The position numbers were made by a program, and so were the translations under genes. The notes beneath the pieces were generated by a model. It saw only the letters and a list, made by a program, of their open reading frames with translations, had not been told where the DNA came from and made no database searches. A DNA stretch of 64,000 nt from Molossus alvarezi. Taxonomy: Eukaryota > Chordata > Mammalia > Chiroptera > Molossidae. Shown here one piece after another: positions 47,191 to 59,340 of the stretch (position 1 is the stretch's first letter; each line of letters begins with the position of its first letter). The DNA is taken from the NCBI GenBank assembly GCA_037176705.1, contig CM073890.1, forward strand, positions 94,044,591-94,108,590, written 5' to 3'.

Positions 47191-47907
47191 ACAAGGCTTG
47201 ATATACGTTTGTGAACTTACTATCAGATTGCCATATCAGATTGTTGATGTCATAGCTTTTCTGAGAAAGGAAGCGAATTTGAAAGTACCTTTTGACTTTC
47301 AAAAGAAATGAACAACGATTGTCTTTTAAAATGAGACCGAACAACTTTTCTTTAAATTAGTATCCTAACAAGACCAGCTTTTAACCAGTACTTTTGCCTT
47401 TTCAGATTATTCTCAAACTCTGGCCAATTGGGAAGAAATGTGGTCCTCGAGTTTTAAAGTATTGATGAAATACTTCAACATCAATACCTTTGGTAATCTT
47501 AGTAGTTTACCATTTGTCTTTGGTGATTTTGTATCTTTTATAAGTATATTAGATAATGTATGTAGTACTCTATTACATACTGGTTCTTGCAGATTGTCTT
47601 ACTTCCTGATTCTTTCTAAACCATAGGCGAGGTTTTGCGCACCGCTGTAAAACACCAAGCAATGGCACCATGAATCAGAGCACGGACAATGTCAATCTAC
47701 ATTTCTCATAGGCACCGTGTCTCTTTATTTTTATATAGACTACAATGGTAGTACAAATCTAAACTCCATTTCCCTGTTTCACATTGACCATAAGCAGGCT
47801 CAAAAACAGCTATAAAATATGAGTGTATGTGTGTACGTGTGTGTACACATGTATATTTTGATTATAAGATTTCCAAAACACTGGCCTCTGCCTCCAATTT
47901 TGTTTTT

Positions 47908-48138
47908 TTTTATCCTCACCCGAGGATATTTTTCCATTTTTTGTTCAGATAGAGTGGGAGGGGGAGAGAGAGAGAGAAATATTGATGCGAAAGGGACACA
48001 TCGAGTGGCTGCCACCCGCACGACCGACCAGGGCCGGGGACAAACTGCAACTGAGGTACATGCCCTTCGCGGGAACCAAACCCGGGTCTCTCAGGACTGC
48101 AGGCCGACGCTCTAACTGCTGAGCCAAACCAGCCAGGG
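47908..48138 (-). mobile_element. VES SINE (type A) with target duplication
   Basis: Complete copy. Identical flanks ccaattttgttttt at 47894-47907 and 48139-48152. Confidence 0.94.
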
Positions 48139-48890
48139 CCAATTTTGTTTTTAACTATTCCCCACCAATTATAGGAAGGTAAATAAGGTTTTGTTTGTTT
48201 TTTTGTTAAGAAATCTTTGAGATTTCCATGAAAAGCTATATGGAATAGCTTGCTGTATTCCTACATGTCGTGTTAAAGGCCAAGACTTCTAAGTCCTGCT
48301 GGATAATGTGAGCACCAGTTCAAACACCAGTAGGTCCATCAGAGACCAGTTCATCCTGGGACATTTGTTGTGCACCCCACACCAGACAGGACTTCCGTTC
48401 CTGTGGCCTGGCAGCCAGTGAAATGGGAATCTTTGTGTTATTCTCCCACGAGATGCCCCTTTTGATCAGCACTTTCGGAGACCTCTGCAGAAATGATCCG
48501 ACTTACACCGGGCACCAGACAAGATATTTTTGTCTTCACATTCCATAGACGTCTCTGAGTGTTGGCAGATTTGAGTAGCTTTTCTTCTGTGATGCTATGT
48601 GCTTATTTCCTTTTCCCAAAATTTGAACTCTGTTTTGGAAACAGTTCTAAGTATGAGGTTGGTATTTGAAAAATCTCCACGAATCACTTAGTAACAAGTG
48701 ACCACATGCTTTGCACTAAATTTCTTTGGGAGCATTTTGCTAAAACTGAATCCTAGGCTAATTGCTTATTTCTGTCAAGTGAAAAACAATAATCTTTCTC
48801 TCTAAACCAATTGATTTTTGTGTGTTCGCTGTAAAATGGTTGCCTAAAATGATAAAAGCAAGTAGGGAAAAGAAAAGTTATTTAACTTAC

Positions 48891-48935
48891 TTTCCACCCC
48901 AGTAGAGTTTGGTTGTTATGACCAGGCTGGACCTC
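48891..48935 (-). CDS. KCNAB1: KCNAB1 coding exon (45 nt) with catalytic Lys
   Basis: One base completes the arginine codon, followed by RSSLVITTKLYWGG and two bases of a lysine codon. The acceptor is acatacag and the donor gtaagttaaa. The lysine in ITTK is the third catalytic residue of the aldo-keto reductase tetrad (Lys118 in Kv-beta2 numbering). Tyr-Trp after the leucine (KLYWGGK) is diagnostic of Kv-beta1, since Kv-beta2 has KIFWGGK. The exon lies 2 kb from the next one, in one of the more compact parts of the window. Confidence 0.96.
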
Positions 48936-49522
48936 CTGTATGTTAAACAGACAAACACACACAGAGAGAAATGTTAAATAAATTATTGGTCATTGTACTG
49001 AGTCATATTATTATTATAACACCAAAAAATGGTACCTCATATTAAAAAAAAATTGATAGAGATAAATTTGTTAATGCATAACACTAAAATGTAAGAACAA
49101 AGAGGAGCTAGTGAGTGGGGACTTGGAGTCAGACCCAGAGGAAGAGGTCGAATGGAAGTGACCTTTACCTGGAGGGGCTGAGGAGGTTAAGAGCTGTGAC
49201 AACAAGCTGGTGAGTGGGTGGGGGCAAAGCGAAGGTAAGTGGTAGACACAGAGCGTCAGAAGGAGTGAATGAGAAGGATAAGTGAAAGGACTAATGATGG
49301 ATTGCTTCAGGATCTCAAACAAATAGCCATCCACTAACACTTAGCATTTGACAGAAACTTGATTGAGCATAAACCTTCCTGGGATTAAGTGCACCCTCAA
49401 GGACCCTGGACCTAGTGGCTCTGAATTACCACCCTTTCCACCATCACTTTCACAGGCAGGAACTGACTACATGGACATATGAATGATGAAGTAAATTACA
49501 ATAGTCAATAAGTAGGAATACA

Positions 49523-49590
49523 GCCCTGGTCGGTTTGGCTCAGTGTTGGAGCGTCAGACTGTAGACCAGAGAGAGAGAGAGAAAAAAAAA
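49523..49590 (+). mobile_element. 68-bp VES derivative with tail and target duplication
   Basis: Only the first ~45 bases of VES (gccctggtcggtttggctca ...), then a GA dinucleotide run and an A tail. Flanks agtaggaataca (49511-49522) and agtagaaataca (49591-49602) match at 11 of 12, so this tiny unit was inserted as such. Confidence 0.85.
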
Positions 49591-50609
49591 AGTAGAAATA
49601 CAATTTCTATGAGTATCTTCTTAAATGGAAATGTTATTTTAGGAAAACAGTTAAAAAATCCTTAACTCAAAGTTTTACCACCTTACTCTTAAGGGAATGC
49701 AGTGTGGGAATCTTGTCAACAAACACATTACCCTCTCAAAACCACACTCAACAGGATGAAATGTCATTATGATTGTGGAATGAGAAATCTGTCTTGAGAA
49801 CTATGGTTATATAATTTAAAATTGGAAGGCAGATCTTGGTGTAATTTAGTTTCTCCAGGTATGTAATTCAATTGGTCTTGTCTGGAAAAAAAAATAATTT
49901 GTGATTCAAAGGTTAAGACCAAACTTTGGGACTGTTTGACATAGGCATTTATAATGCATCGGCTGTAGTGGCGCCGCCTCTGGGCCCTCAGGTATAAAAG
50001 CCTAGCATGATTAATGATAACCAGTGGGGAACCATGGTGACAAGCCTGACAACTTGGCTGCAACAAGAAAAACTTGTAGAAAATGTTGGCAACTGCATCC
50101 CACTGAAGCTAATTCACTGAAAAGTCATTTGAAACACTGTAATGGAAAGTCTACAGATAAAAGCATCTGAAGATTACACACCCCAGAAGAGCTCATCGTC
50201 AACCTCGTGATAACTAGTAGTAGTGATCTGCTGGGGGAGGGGGGGACCAGGTCTCCTTTAGAAAACATTTTCAGAGCTTCAACAAAGGGCTGGATGGAAT
50301 AGTATAAAAAAAAAACGAATGCAGTCCTCTTGATTATTTGGAACATTTGGACCCGCCAAACTGCACATTCTACCCGGATACTCCCACCATAGACTTAGTG
50401 TTCCTCCAAAGTGAGGTTTTCTGTAGAAGGTTTGGCCTGTGTGTGTGCACACTAACATTAACAGACAAACAGCAAGAGTAGACAGCAGCCTGGCACATTC
50501 TCACTGACCCCACGGAGGCATTTAGAGTGGGTGGAGAGCGATAGTATGAATGTTTTACTTGGATGTGGCACAGCCTTCTAACGACTTCGGCACACCTTAT
50601 GTCACTTTA

Positions 50610-50760
50610 TCAACATGACACTTTATGAACAGCTATGACGTCTGTTTTACAGGTGGAAAAATGGAGACTCGAAGAAGTGAAGTCACTTGTCCTGAATAGC
50701 AGAGCTAGCGAGTGGTGGCCCTGGGCCTAGACGCCAAGTATGCTCTCACCGAAATTTCTC
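50610..50760 (-). repeat. MIR
   Basis: 'ttttacaggtggaaaaatgg', agactcgaagaagtgaagtc and cagagctagcgagtggtggc follow the reverse MIR order. Confidence 0.6.
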
Positions 50761-51090
50761 GTTTAGACTCCGTGCTATGATGACAGACTTTCTCTTTCAC
50801 CAGTGTTTTGCGGGCAACGGTGAATGGACCTCAGTATTCTGTGGCCTGATGATAGCTTGAGTTTTTAGTTGTGAAACTAAAAGGCAGTTTGTGAAAGATG
50901 CATGTTAATCTGCTTTCTTGTAGGTATACAGTAGGCTCTGCAAACCATGGAGAATGATGGCTAAATGTCCTCTGGGCGTCTAGGGGGACAGAGCCACTGC
51001 ACAGACGCTGCCCTCTTTCCTCAGGTGGACTCTGTCAGCCTGCCTCTTGCTGCAGATCTCACTGGACTGCTAGTGGCCTCATCAAGGTCT

Positions 51091-51540
51091 CTGTCACAGG
51101 TTGAACTATGTCCCTCAAAAAGATGTTACTAAAGTCCTAACCCCCAGTACCTCTGAATGTCAGCTGTTTGAACATAGGGTCATTGCACATGTAATTAATT
51201 AAATTAAGATGAGGTCATACTGGAGAATGATGACCCCTTGACCCAATATGACTGGCGTCGTAAGGAGACAGATGCACATGAGGGCAGAGGGCCAGGTGAT
51301 GACAGAGGCAGATGTCGAAGACCTGCCTGAGTGCCAAGGAATGCCGACTATTGCTAGCAGCTGCCCGAAGCTAGGAAGAGGCCAGGAGGATTCTACCTAG
51401 AGTTTCGGGGGGACGTGGGTCTGCCCACACCTTGAGTTTGGACTTGTGGCCAGAAGGGTGAGAGAATACGTGTCTGCTGGTTTAAGCCACTCAGGTCGTG
51501 GCGCTTCGTTGTAGCAGCCCCAGGAAATTGATATTGTCCC
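51091..51540 (+). mobile_element. MLT1-type MaLR LTR
   Basis: Begins near 'ggttgaactatgtccctcaa' and runs through 'cctaacccccagtacctctg', atgaggtcatactggagaat, cgaagctaggaagaggccag and 'ttaagccactcaggtcgtgg' to tgtagcagccccaggaaatt. Recognised as a sense MLT1 LTR. Solitary and old. Confidence 0.65.
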
Positions 51541-51944
51541 TATTTGTACAAGGGTAGATGGACCAGCATACTGAGAGGGCATGCAACTCAGGCAGGGTGG
51601 GGGCCTGGGTGGGCAGATGAATCTTTTTCCATATTTAACGTTGAATATGGTTCTTTCTGAACACTCCTATATTCCCTGGAGTTGGGGAGGATGAGAAGTG
51701 AGAGAGAAAAAGTAGGTCACCAAACTTTACTTGTTGACATCTTCATCCACTTCTGGTTTTCTATTTCCACGAGGCCTCTTTTCCTACCAAATGTTTCTCT
51801 AAGAGTGAGGAGTAAGCAGCCCTGAGACTACGTGGAACAGTTCTGCCCTTCTAGGTTCCCCTCCAGAGGGAGTTTAAATGCTTTGTGGAGAGGCATAAAT
51901 AAATCTTGAGCTATATTCTGCAAGAATGTCCCTTTTTCCTAGAC

Positions 51945-52168
51945 CAGCGGTTCTCAACCTGTGGGTTACAACCCTTTTGGGGGTCAAACGACCCTTTCAC
52001 AGGGGTCGCCTAAGACCATCGGAAAACACATATTTCCAATGGTAATTCATAACAGTAGCAAACTTACAGTTATGAAGTAGCAACAAAAATAATTTTGTGG
52101 TTGGGGGTCACCACAACATGAAGAACTGTATTAAAGGGTCGCGGCATTAGGAAGGTTGAGAACCACTG
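51945..52168 (-). mobile_element. SPIN non-autonomous hAT transposon (second copy)
   Basis: 224 bp, reverse orientation. Starts cagcggttctcaacctgtgg and ends ttgagaaccactg. Flanks tcctagac (51937-51944) and tcctaaag (52169-52176) match at 6 of 8. It aligns by eye along its full length with 21667-21891. Confidence 0.9.
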
Positions 52169-52998
52169 TCCTAAAGTTATACAAGCTGTGTGTATGTGCA
52201 GAGGTGCAGGGTTCTCTGCACAGCTGTCTCACTAATACTATTGAATTGTTATTTATTTGGCTATCAGTGTGATTATACCAGAGCAGAAGAGGACCCCAAA
52301 CTTGCCCAGTGGTCTTTGTTGGGCTTTGCCTGATTCTGTACTCATGTTGGGGAGGAAGGGGGTATCGGGGCTGACATGCATAGTGACATGGAGGGTGTTA
52401 TGGCATCCATCATAACCAGTGGCTTTGGCTACAGAAGGTGAGGGGATGGGGCGTGACCCCTCAAGGACAGCAGATGAGGTACTTTCTTGAATGCCCAGAC
52501 AACAGGGCTCCCAGACACGGGAGAGACACTGGGAGATAAGAAGGCTATGGGGTACTTATCCCAAGGGCTTCATATTTCATCATCTCTTTGCATTCAGGTT
52601 GTTAATAAAATGAACAATGAACATAAATACATGTGTATAGACAATCACCTTCCTGTCAGCTGGCTTCCTTCACCAAATTACCCTAAGTGGCAGTCAGAAG
52701 CCATGAAGATGTCCCTTTCTTTCATTGACAAATACCTCCCGAACATTCTCTCATCCTTGGCTCAACCCCATGGTAATTCATCGTGATTAATGACTAGTCA
52801 ATACATTTTGAAGCACAAATAATGAACTTGCAGGTATATATCTTCACACCACTGTAAATAATTTCTTTAGAAGTCAACTAAGAGTTGACTCTTTTTTGGG
52901 GTAAACTTTTGGTCAGTTGTCATCCATTTTCCTTTCTCTGATACAAAATCATGCAAGGCTTTTTAAAGGCAAGTAAATGATGATGGTGAATGCATTAC

Positions 52999-53043
52999 CT
53001 CCAGCCTTTCTTCTTGATGATGCTCCCCAGAATGACTTCAGCC
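52999..53043 (-). CDS. KCNAB1: KCNAB1 coding exon (45 nt), KAEVILGSIIKKKGWR
   Basis: The first base completes the lysine codon split from the exon at 55236. Fourteen codons follow (AEVILGSIIKKKGW), then two bases of an arginine codon. The acceptor is ccctccag (read as cctccag before GGCTGAAG) and the donor gtaatgcat. This helix-loop segment follows the catalytic Tyr in the barrel. The sequence VILGSII matches Kv-beta1; Kv-beta2 has VVLGNII. The small exon is flanked by short introns of 4.1 kb downstream and 2.2 kb upstream. Longer reading frames on both strands across this position are fortuitous. Confidence 0.95.
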
Positions 53044-55235
53044 CTGGAGGGGAAAACAGACCATGTCTTAGGGTACAGTGGCCTGGAAAGGCAAGGGTCG
53101 ATCCAAAACACCAGAGCCACTCTTTGTTTGAACTCTCAGTGGCTCCACGTCCCGAAAATAGAAGCTGCTCTCGGCTGGCAGCACACTTTCCGCTGTTTCT
53201 GCTGTGCCTGCAGAATCCTGCCCCAGAGCAGTCCAGAGCACCTGCCAAAGCCTGACATGCTGGCAGGGGGCCACCTGTGGTCCTGATGCTAAGGAGCAGC
53301 GGAGTCATTTGGCAGTTTGGTTTTTAAACCACTGATCTCATCTGTAAATGTCCTGCTTGGCAGTGTCTGAGGGCAGTCAAGGTTTTCCGTCTATTTGCTA
53401 TGGTTTCCAGTTGTGACCCAGGAGGACGATGAGGCTGCACACTGTTTAGACAGACAATATCAACTCCCAGGAGACCTTGCAGGATAAAAGAACCTGTGCA
53501 TGGGTTTAGATGTCCTAGACATAAGGGCTGCAGATGCCCACACAGAGAATGTCCTGTGTTCCAGTGACAAGCCCTGTCATAGAAGCAGGATATAAGAAAG
53601 TATAGTGTCCTTCCTGCACCTAAGGCTGGGTCGCAGAGGTATTCTGAGGACATACCACTGTCTTCTCCCAGCTACCTAGCCCAGCTGGGACCCAAGCTTG
53701 AGGAGACAAACTTTCTTCCAGGTCCCTCCCAGTAAGACTGAGAAAGCTTTGCTCTCAGAGGCTTTGTGAATGGGGACATCAATGGAATTAGCACTCTGTC
53801 CATTAGGATCCTATAGATGGGAGTCGTCACTAATCATTATGCGTCTTGGCTGAAAGTTCATCTTCGTTGGAGTGGATTTGGGAGCCTGGCACAAGCCACG
53901 AGGCAGTTAGCTATGGAGCATGTCCCAAACAGACACGTGCTGAATGTTACTCAGTGTTCTTCCTTCCTCCCCTTCTGTCTCTCCGATGGCTGCCTTTTGC
54001 AACTTTGCTTTTTACAGTGGGAACCTATCTCAGTTACACACTGACAGTCAGAAATGAACCAGGACTGATAATTCTTCACAATAGGAACACAAACACAACT
54101 CTAACAGACCTATTCCCCACTCCCCCCTTTTTCAACCTTAGCCCCATTTTCTCTCCTTGGACTCAACAGAAAACATCAGGGCTGTGGGCTCTGAACCTCC
54201 TTGATGGTCCTTGGACACAGACCTGCCCTTGAAAAAGGAGGAAACCTACACCGGGCCAGTGTACCAGGCAATGGTGAACCTGATTTCAGCAAGTGCAGCA
54301 TTTTGATTGTAATTCTCCCCTGGAGCAGGGGTGGGGGTGGGGGTGGGGAATTAGGCTGGCAGGTGATCATGCACCACAACCCTGTCAGAAAATTGCAGAG
54401 CGGCTCAAGCAGCTGTCCAGCTATTTAGTACCTTTCAGTTCTTGGAGCAGTGTCCATGTTCACAGTAGGAGGCCAAGGTGTTCCTGTTCTGTTCTGAAAT
54501 GTGCTTGTCACACTGCATCCTGGAGGACCTGGGCCTTGAGGCTCTCCTGAAGGCACATTGCCCATGTGCTCTGATTTAGCAGTGAGCCCTGTCCTAGAGC
54601 CCTAACCCGCTGTCGGTCCTACAGGAAGGTTGTAGCTGGATGTGACTTCCCCAGCAAAAGAAGCGAGGCCTCTTTGCAGCCCTGTCTGTCCTCAGAGTGG
54701 GGTCTGAAATGCCCTCATAAAAGCTATTGGCTGTCTTGGCATCTTTAGGGATTCCTCCTTCAGTCTCTGATCTACCCGTAATGCTGCGTGGAAAGGGAAA
54801 GTCAGTTCCTGCTTCCCTGCGGGGAGGCCGGCCCAGTTTCCCTCCGGGCTGGAGGCACTGTGAGGCGTGGTTCTGAAATAACAAGACTAGCTTTTGAACG
54901 ACCACATTGGAATTTGCTCGCTTATTTGCTCACTCATACATGGAACTAATCTTTATTGATCTCCTCTGCCACCACTCGACCCAGCCACCCTGCCCCTCAT
55001 GTAGACCACAGAAATTCCTTCCAGTCCATTTGTCGTACAGGGACCAGAGGTGGGGAGGTTGGCAGAGGGGGTCAGTCTCCCTGAGACCTGCCGGTGGTGG
55101 TGGAGAGAGGGAGAAGAACAGAGCCAGAATGCCCGGGAAGGGCAGACCCTTCTCGTCAGCATGCCAGCAATGTTTTGGGCAGAGTCTTTTGGTTCTAGAA
55201 ATGCCACCTGGGGGCGCGGGCAGGCACCGACTTAC
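53044..55235 (-). other. KCNAB1: KCNAB1 intron (2,192 nt)
   Basis: I recognise no interspersed repeat in this intron, which makes it the cleanest long stretch in the window. A short G-rich run (gtggggg repeated) lies near 54328-54348. GC content rises towards the exon at 55236. Confidence 0.85.
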
Positions 55236-55315
55236 TTTCCAGCGGCATAGACCTCGGCAGTGTCGAAGAGGTTAACTCCGCTTTCGTAGGCGATCGTCAT
55301 CAGCCGCTCAGCAAC
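55236..55315 (-). CDS. KCNAB1: KCNAB1 coding exon (80 nt) with catalytic Asp and Tyr
   Basis: The exon enters in phase 0 and encodes 26 residues from [13 protein letters not shown] to EVYAAG, then the first two bases of a lysine codon. The acceptor is ccccttgcag and the donor gtaagtcgg. The motif NLFDTAEVY holds two of the four aldo-keto reductase catalytic residues: the Asp of FDTAE and the Tyr of EVY (Asp85 and Tyr90 in Kv-beta2 numbering). Ile-Ala-Tyr-Glu-Ser-Gly-Val in place of Leu-Ala-Tyr-Asp-Asn-Gly-Ile points to KCNAB1 rather than KCNAB2. The exon and its flanks are richer in CpG than the surrounding intron. Confidence 0.96.
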
Positions 55316-55747
55316 CTGCAAGGGGACGGCACAGGCGGTCAGAAAAGCCAAACGCTTCCGAAAGCCAAGCAGTTCTGATTCCTTTCGTGGTCTTTAAGAA
55401 AACCAGAATTTCCCTAACCACTCCTTGTTTTTCTCATCTGTAGCAAAGAAAGCAAGCAGTTCGATCAGCGAGCATCTGTAGGGTGCATGTGTCCTCCCCT
55501 CCGGCACAGACGGCACCGAGGATTTCCCTCAGCGCCTGGACAGGGCAGCCGGCAGGAGCGCAGTGAGGTGGACAGATTGCTTGTCACTCTGCCTGAAAGC
55601 CTGGGCCTGGTTTGACAATCTCTTTGGCACCCTAATCTCTCTGACGCAGAGGATAGTTTGTTTTGCGGCGATTCCATTTCTTCTCCTTTCTCCAAGCCAG
55701 TAGGTTGCAGCACTTGGGTGACAGGTGACTTAAAAGTTCGGGCCTCT

Positions 55748-55966
55748 GCCCGGGAGGGTGTGGCTCAGTGGACTGAGCGTGGTCCCATGGACTGAGAGGT
55801 CCCGGTTCAATTCCTGGTCAGAGCATAGGCCCGGGTTGCCGGCTCGATCCCCAGTAGGGGGCGTGTGGGAGTGGCTAATTGATGTTCTCTCTCATGGATG
55901 TTTCCATCTCTCTCTCCCTTCCTCTCTCTCTGAAAAATCAATAAACACATATTAAAAAATTTTAAA
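55748..55966 (+). mobile_element. VES SINE (type B)
   Basis: Head 'cccgggagggtgtggctcag', middle 'ccccagtagggggcgtgtgg', tail aaaatcaataaacacatatt. Flanks aagttcgggcct and aagtttgggcct are the target duplication. Confidence 0.92.
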
Positions 55967-55982
55967 AAATAAGTTTGGGCCT

Positions 55983-56139
55983 GCCTGGCTGGTGTGGCTC
56001 AGTGGTTGAGCGTAGACCCATGTACCAACAGGTCGCCAGTTCGATTCCTGGTCAAGAAACATGCCCAGATTGTAGGCCTGATCCCTGTAGGTAGAGCATG
56101 CAGGAGGCAGCCAATCAACGTTCAAAACATTTATAATTT
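55983..56139 (+). mobile_element. VES SINE (type B, CT block deleted), same target as the previous copy
   Basis: Head 'gcctggctggtgtggctcag'. It runs to caggaggcagccaatcaacg, then a short AT-rich tail without the CT block. Perfect 16-bp flanks aaataagtttgggcct at 55967-55982 and 56140-56155. Confidence 0.92.
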
Positions 56140-56755
56140 AAATAAGTTTGGGCCTTTTTTCCTCAAAGCTTAGAAGACCGTTTTGATGAACCAAAGATTA
56201 GACAGAACTGTGACCATTTAACTCAGCAAAACCCCAGACACCATCAGAATGGCCAGCTGGCCAAATCCACTGGACCCGCAGAGGAGGAGGAGCACAGAGA
56301 CCCAGCTCCTCGCTGTCAGCCTGCAAACAGATCTGCAGGTGTCTGTCCCCTCCTTTGTGTGCTGAGTGCGGGTGGCAGGTGTGCCGACAGTGTGGGGATC
56401 ACTGCAAACACCTGCTGGGGGGAGGACAGCCACAGAGGAACAGCGAGAAAGAGCAGAGGAGAGGGGCCATGTTTTCATTGAAATTTATTAATCAGTTGGG
56501 AAATTACACACCTCACAGATAATTAAAATGGATTTTCCCATTATGTTTTTGATTGTAAGCTGAAGTTGCTTCATCAACATTTCAAGATAAACTATTTTCC
56601 TGTTTTTAAAATTGGCTGACCAGGAAAATTATTAGGCTAGCAAAATGAAGTCCCTATAAATCTTTTAGAAAAACAGCAGCAGAAGTACTAATACTTCTTT
56701 TAATTTGGTACCATTATGACATGTACCCCAAGTAGAGATTAAAGGTTAAGACAAG

Positions 56756-57010
56756 CCCTGGACAGTTTTGCTCAATGGTTAGAGCATTGGCCCATGGACC
56801 AAAGAGTCGCGGGTTTGATTCTGGCCAAGGGCATGTGCCTCGGTTGAGGTTTGTCCCAGGCCCTGGTCGGGATCCTGCAGGAGGCAACCAATGGATGTGT
56901 CTCTCTCACGTCGGTGTGCTCTCTCTCCTCCTCCTCTCCCTCCCTCCCTTTCATTCTATCTAAAGGTAAATGGAAAAAATATCCTCAGGTGAGGATTAAA
57001 AAAAAAAAAA
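56756..57010 (+). mobile_element. VES SINE (type A)
   Basis: Head 'gccctggacagttttgctca', tail 'atcctcaggtgaggatt' and a 13-base A run. Flanks aaaggttaagacaag and aaaagttaatacaag form an imperfect duplication. Confidence 0.92.
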
Positions 57011-57160
57011 GTTAATACAAGCATAGTTTTTTCCATCATGACTGTTTTGTGTTTAAAAAATTATTGTGCCTGTAGTATAACATTGTCCGTGAGCTTTGTC
57101 ACAGGGCATACTGGTAGATTATTGTTGGGAAATGTACATAATGAGTCATAGAGAGATTTT

Positions 57161-57414
57161 TAAAAAAAATTTTTTATTTTTTATCCTCACCTGAGAACAT
57201 TTTTCCTTTTTTTTTTGTTCAGATAGAGTGGGAGAGAAAGAGAGAGAGAGAGAAACATCGACATGAAAGGGACACATCGAGTGGCTGCCACCCGCACGAC
57301 CAACCAGGGCCAGGGACAAACTGCAACCGAGTACGCGCCCTTAGCGGGAACAGAACCTGGGTCTCTCTGGAACGCAGGCCGACGCTGTAACCACTGAGAA
57401 AAACTGGCCAGGGC
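57161..57414 (-). mobile_element. VES SINE (type A) with 15-bp target duplication
   Basis: Complete copy. Identical flanks tcatagagagatttt at 57146-57160 and 57415-57429. Confidence 0.95.
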
Positions 57415-59033
57415 TCATAGAGAGATTTTAAGACAACATGGAGAATCCCAGGTGGAGAGTTGTACTAAATGATTGCTGAGATGTTTCCCTACCATAGCAT
57501 TTGGAGACCTCGATGTGGAATAATGAAATCTCTGAACCAAGTCAGAAGACCAGCTTCTGGTCTTCAGTGTACTACTTAGTAGATAAATACACTTGGGCAA
57601 GTCATTGGACTTCTGTATATTTCTGCACAGTGAGAGTGATCTGCCCAGGTGCCCCATGGAGCCCAGTGGCCCAGAGAAGTCTTACCCCCCTTTCTTCCAG
57701 GAGTTAGTATTCTAATTGAGGCCCAGGATCCCTAAGCTCTCTTGCTGCCTGAGGATGAAGTTCACACACACAGGAATACAGGGCCAAGAGAGCCACTGGG
57801 AAACGAAGTGGGGGCCACTGACTGGGTCAGTCCTGGAGCTTGCTCTTCTAGTGTGAAAGTCAAAATCATTCTTTCCTTTACTGGTTAAGCCAGTTTGAGT
57901 TGTGTTTATTGTTACCTGCAATTGAAGGAAACCTAACTAACTTACAGATGAGAAAAGGTAAGTAAAACTCTGAAAATTAAGGGCTGTAAGATGATAATAC
58001 ACTCTTACCATTACTTTAAAATATTATTATATGAATAACACCTATTTTGGTTTTATAATGAAGCCAAATCATCTTTGGGAGGTACCTCACAGAGTTATCT
58101 CATTTCACGTGGGAATCGTTTTGATAATATCCCTGTCAAGTGCCTATTCAATATAAGGTTGAACTCCCCTACTAACGGGGACATCATCACTTCCAGAGGC
58201 AGCACATAATGGTGTGGTCATCCAGGATCCCATGTTTGTATTTACTTTGTGCTGAGCTCATCTGAAGACAGAAAAATTGGGGAAATCTGGGGAGGTGAAT
58301 TTGTTGCTACTGGCTTGCATTTTGCCACGTGGAGATATTTGCGCTCAAGCCAGTCAGCCACTGGTGTGACTGGTCTACCTGTGCCCCCCTTCCTTCTTGC
58401 TGGCATCCTCCCTGCAGGGTCTGGGGGGAAGCCACAGTAGTTATTTGTCTGATCCGCATCTGAGGTGAGAGCTGCTCCAGCCACTCATGACAACTTTACT
58501 GTGCCATTTTTAGAATCATAATTCTGAAATGATTCATTTCGGAGCCAGCCCCGCGACTCTGACCGGGGAAGGGGGCCCACTGCGGCAGGGTGGCAAGCGC
58601 TGGGAAGGGCAGGGCAAAGATAAAGGGGAAATCGATGTGCTTACAGTTGGCCCCTCTGCTCTGATAAGGAAGATATTTTTGTCTTTTCCCTTCCAAGCAC
58701 CAAACCAGACAGTAGAAGGTTATCCACATCCTGGATAGGATGGATTATTAACTTTATACCCCCTTCCCTACTTGTCACCTGTTTTGTATTTAAGTCTGCA
58801 GTCAGCTCAGCTCTGCTACCTGTGAACTTGCCTCTGTGCCTCCTCCACACACCCTACCTGATGCCAGTCAGAGGGCCCTGTAGTGGACCCTGTGATGGCA
58901 CCCAGGTCCTCCTTCAGAACTGAAGACGTATTCCTGTAGCTGCTTAGGAACCCTGGCCTTCAAACGATCAGCCCTCTCTGGAAATTGCACCTGGCTAAAG
59001 AGAGTCGCCTAGCCCAAGCTTTTGCTCAGAAAT

Positions 59034-59240
59034 GATAGTAAGAACTACCTTTACAAGGGGCTCGTTCTGGGCCAGGCACTGGGCTCAGCACTTCATGGGC
59101 ATCATCTCATTAATCTCAGTTGGGATCTTGCTGAGTAGGGGCTGTCATCTGCGTGGACATCGCAATTGTTAGTAAATATAAATCTTAGTAAGTCTAGTTA
59201 ATCAGTGGCAGAGTGGGCTGATCCCACTGAGTGTATCCAC
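59034..59240 (-). repeat. MIR
   Basis: 'ctgggccaggcactgggctc', gggcatcatctcattaatct and 'agtggcagagtgggctgatc' follow the reverse MIR order. Confidence 0.6.
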
Positions 59241-59340
59241 TCAGAGCACCATCCCTGACCCCTCAGTGGTGCCAGACAAGGAAGGATGGTAGGGTCTAGA
59301 GGGCATTGCCAGCTTAGCTCACTTATATCATAAAGATATT

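Larger units (their letters stand above)
46828..48890 (-). other. KCNAB1: KCNAB1 intron (2,063 nt)
   Basis: It holds a VES SINE at 47908-48138 and a degenerate pentanucleotide (CAATA-like) run at about 47150-47190. The rest, including 48160-48890, shows nothing recognisable. Confidence 0.9.
48936..52998 (-). other. KCNAB1: KCNAB1 intron (4,063 nt)
   Basis: Contents are a 68-bp VES derivative (49523-49590), an MIR-like piece (50610-50760), an MLT1 LTR (51091-51540) and a SPIN in reverse orientation (51945-52168). Nothing recognised in 48940-49500, 49610-50600 and 52180-52998. Confidence 0.9.

Noticed and set aside
52949..53308. Open frames of 92-119 codons over a KCNAB1 exon
   Set aside because: Only the 45 coding bases at 52999-53043 fit the gene. 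The extensions run through intron sequence on both sides.
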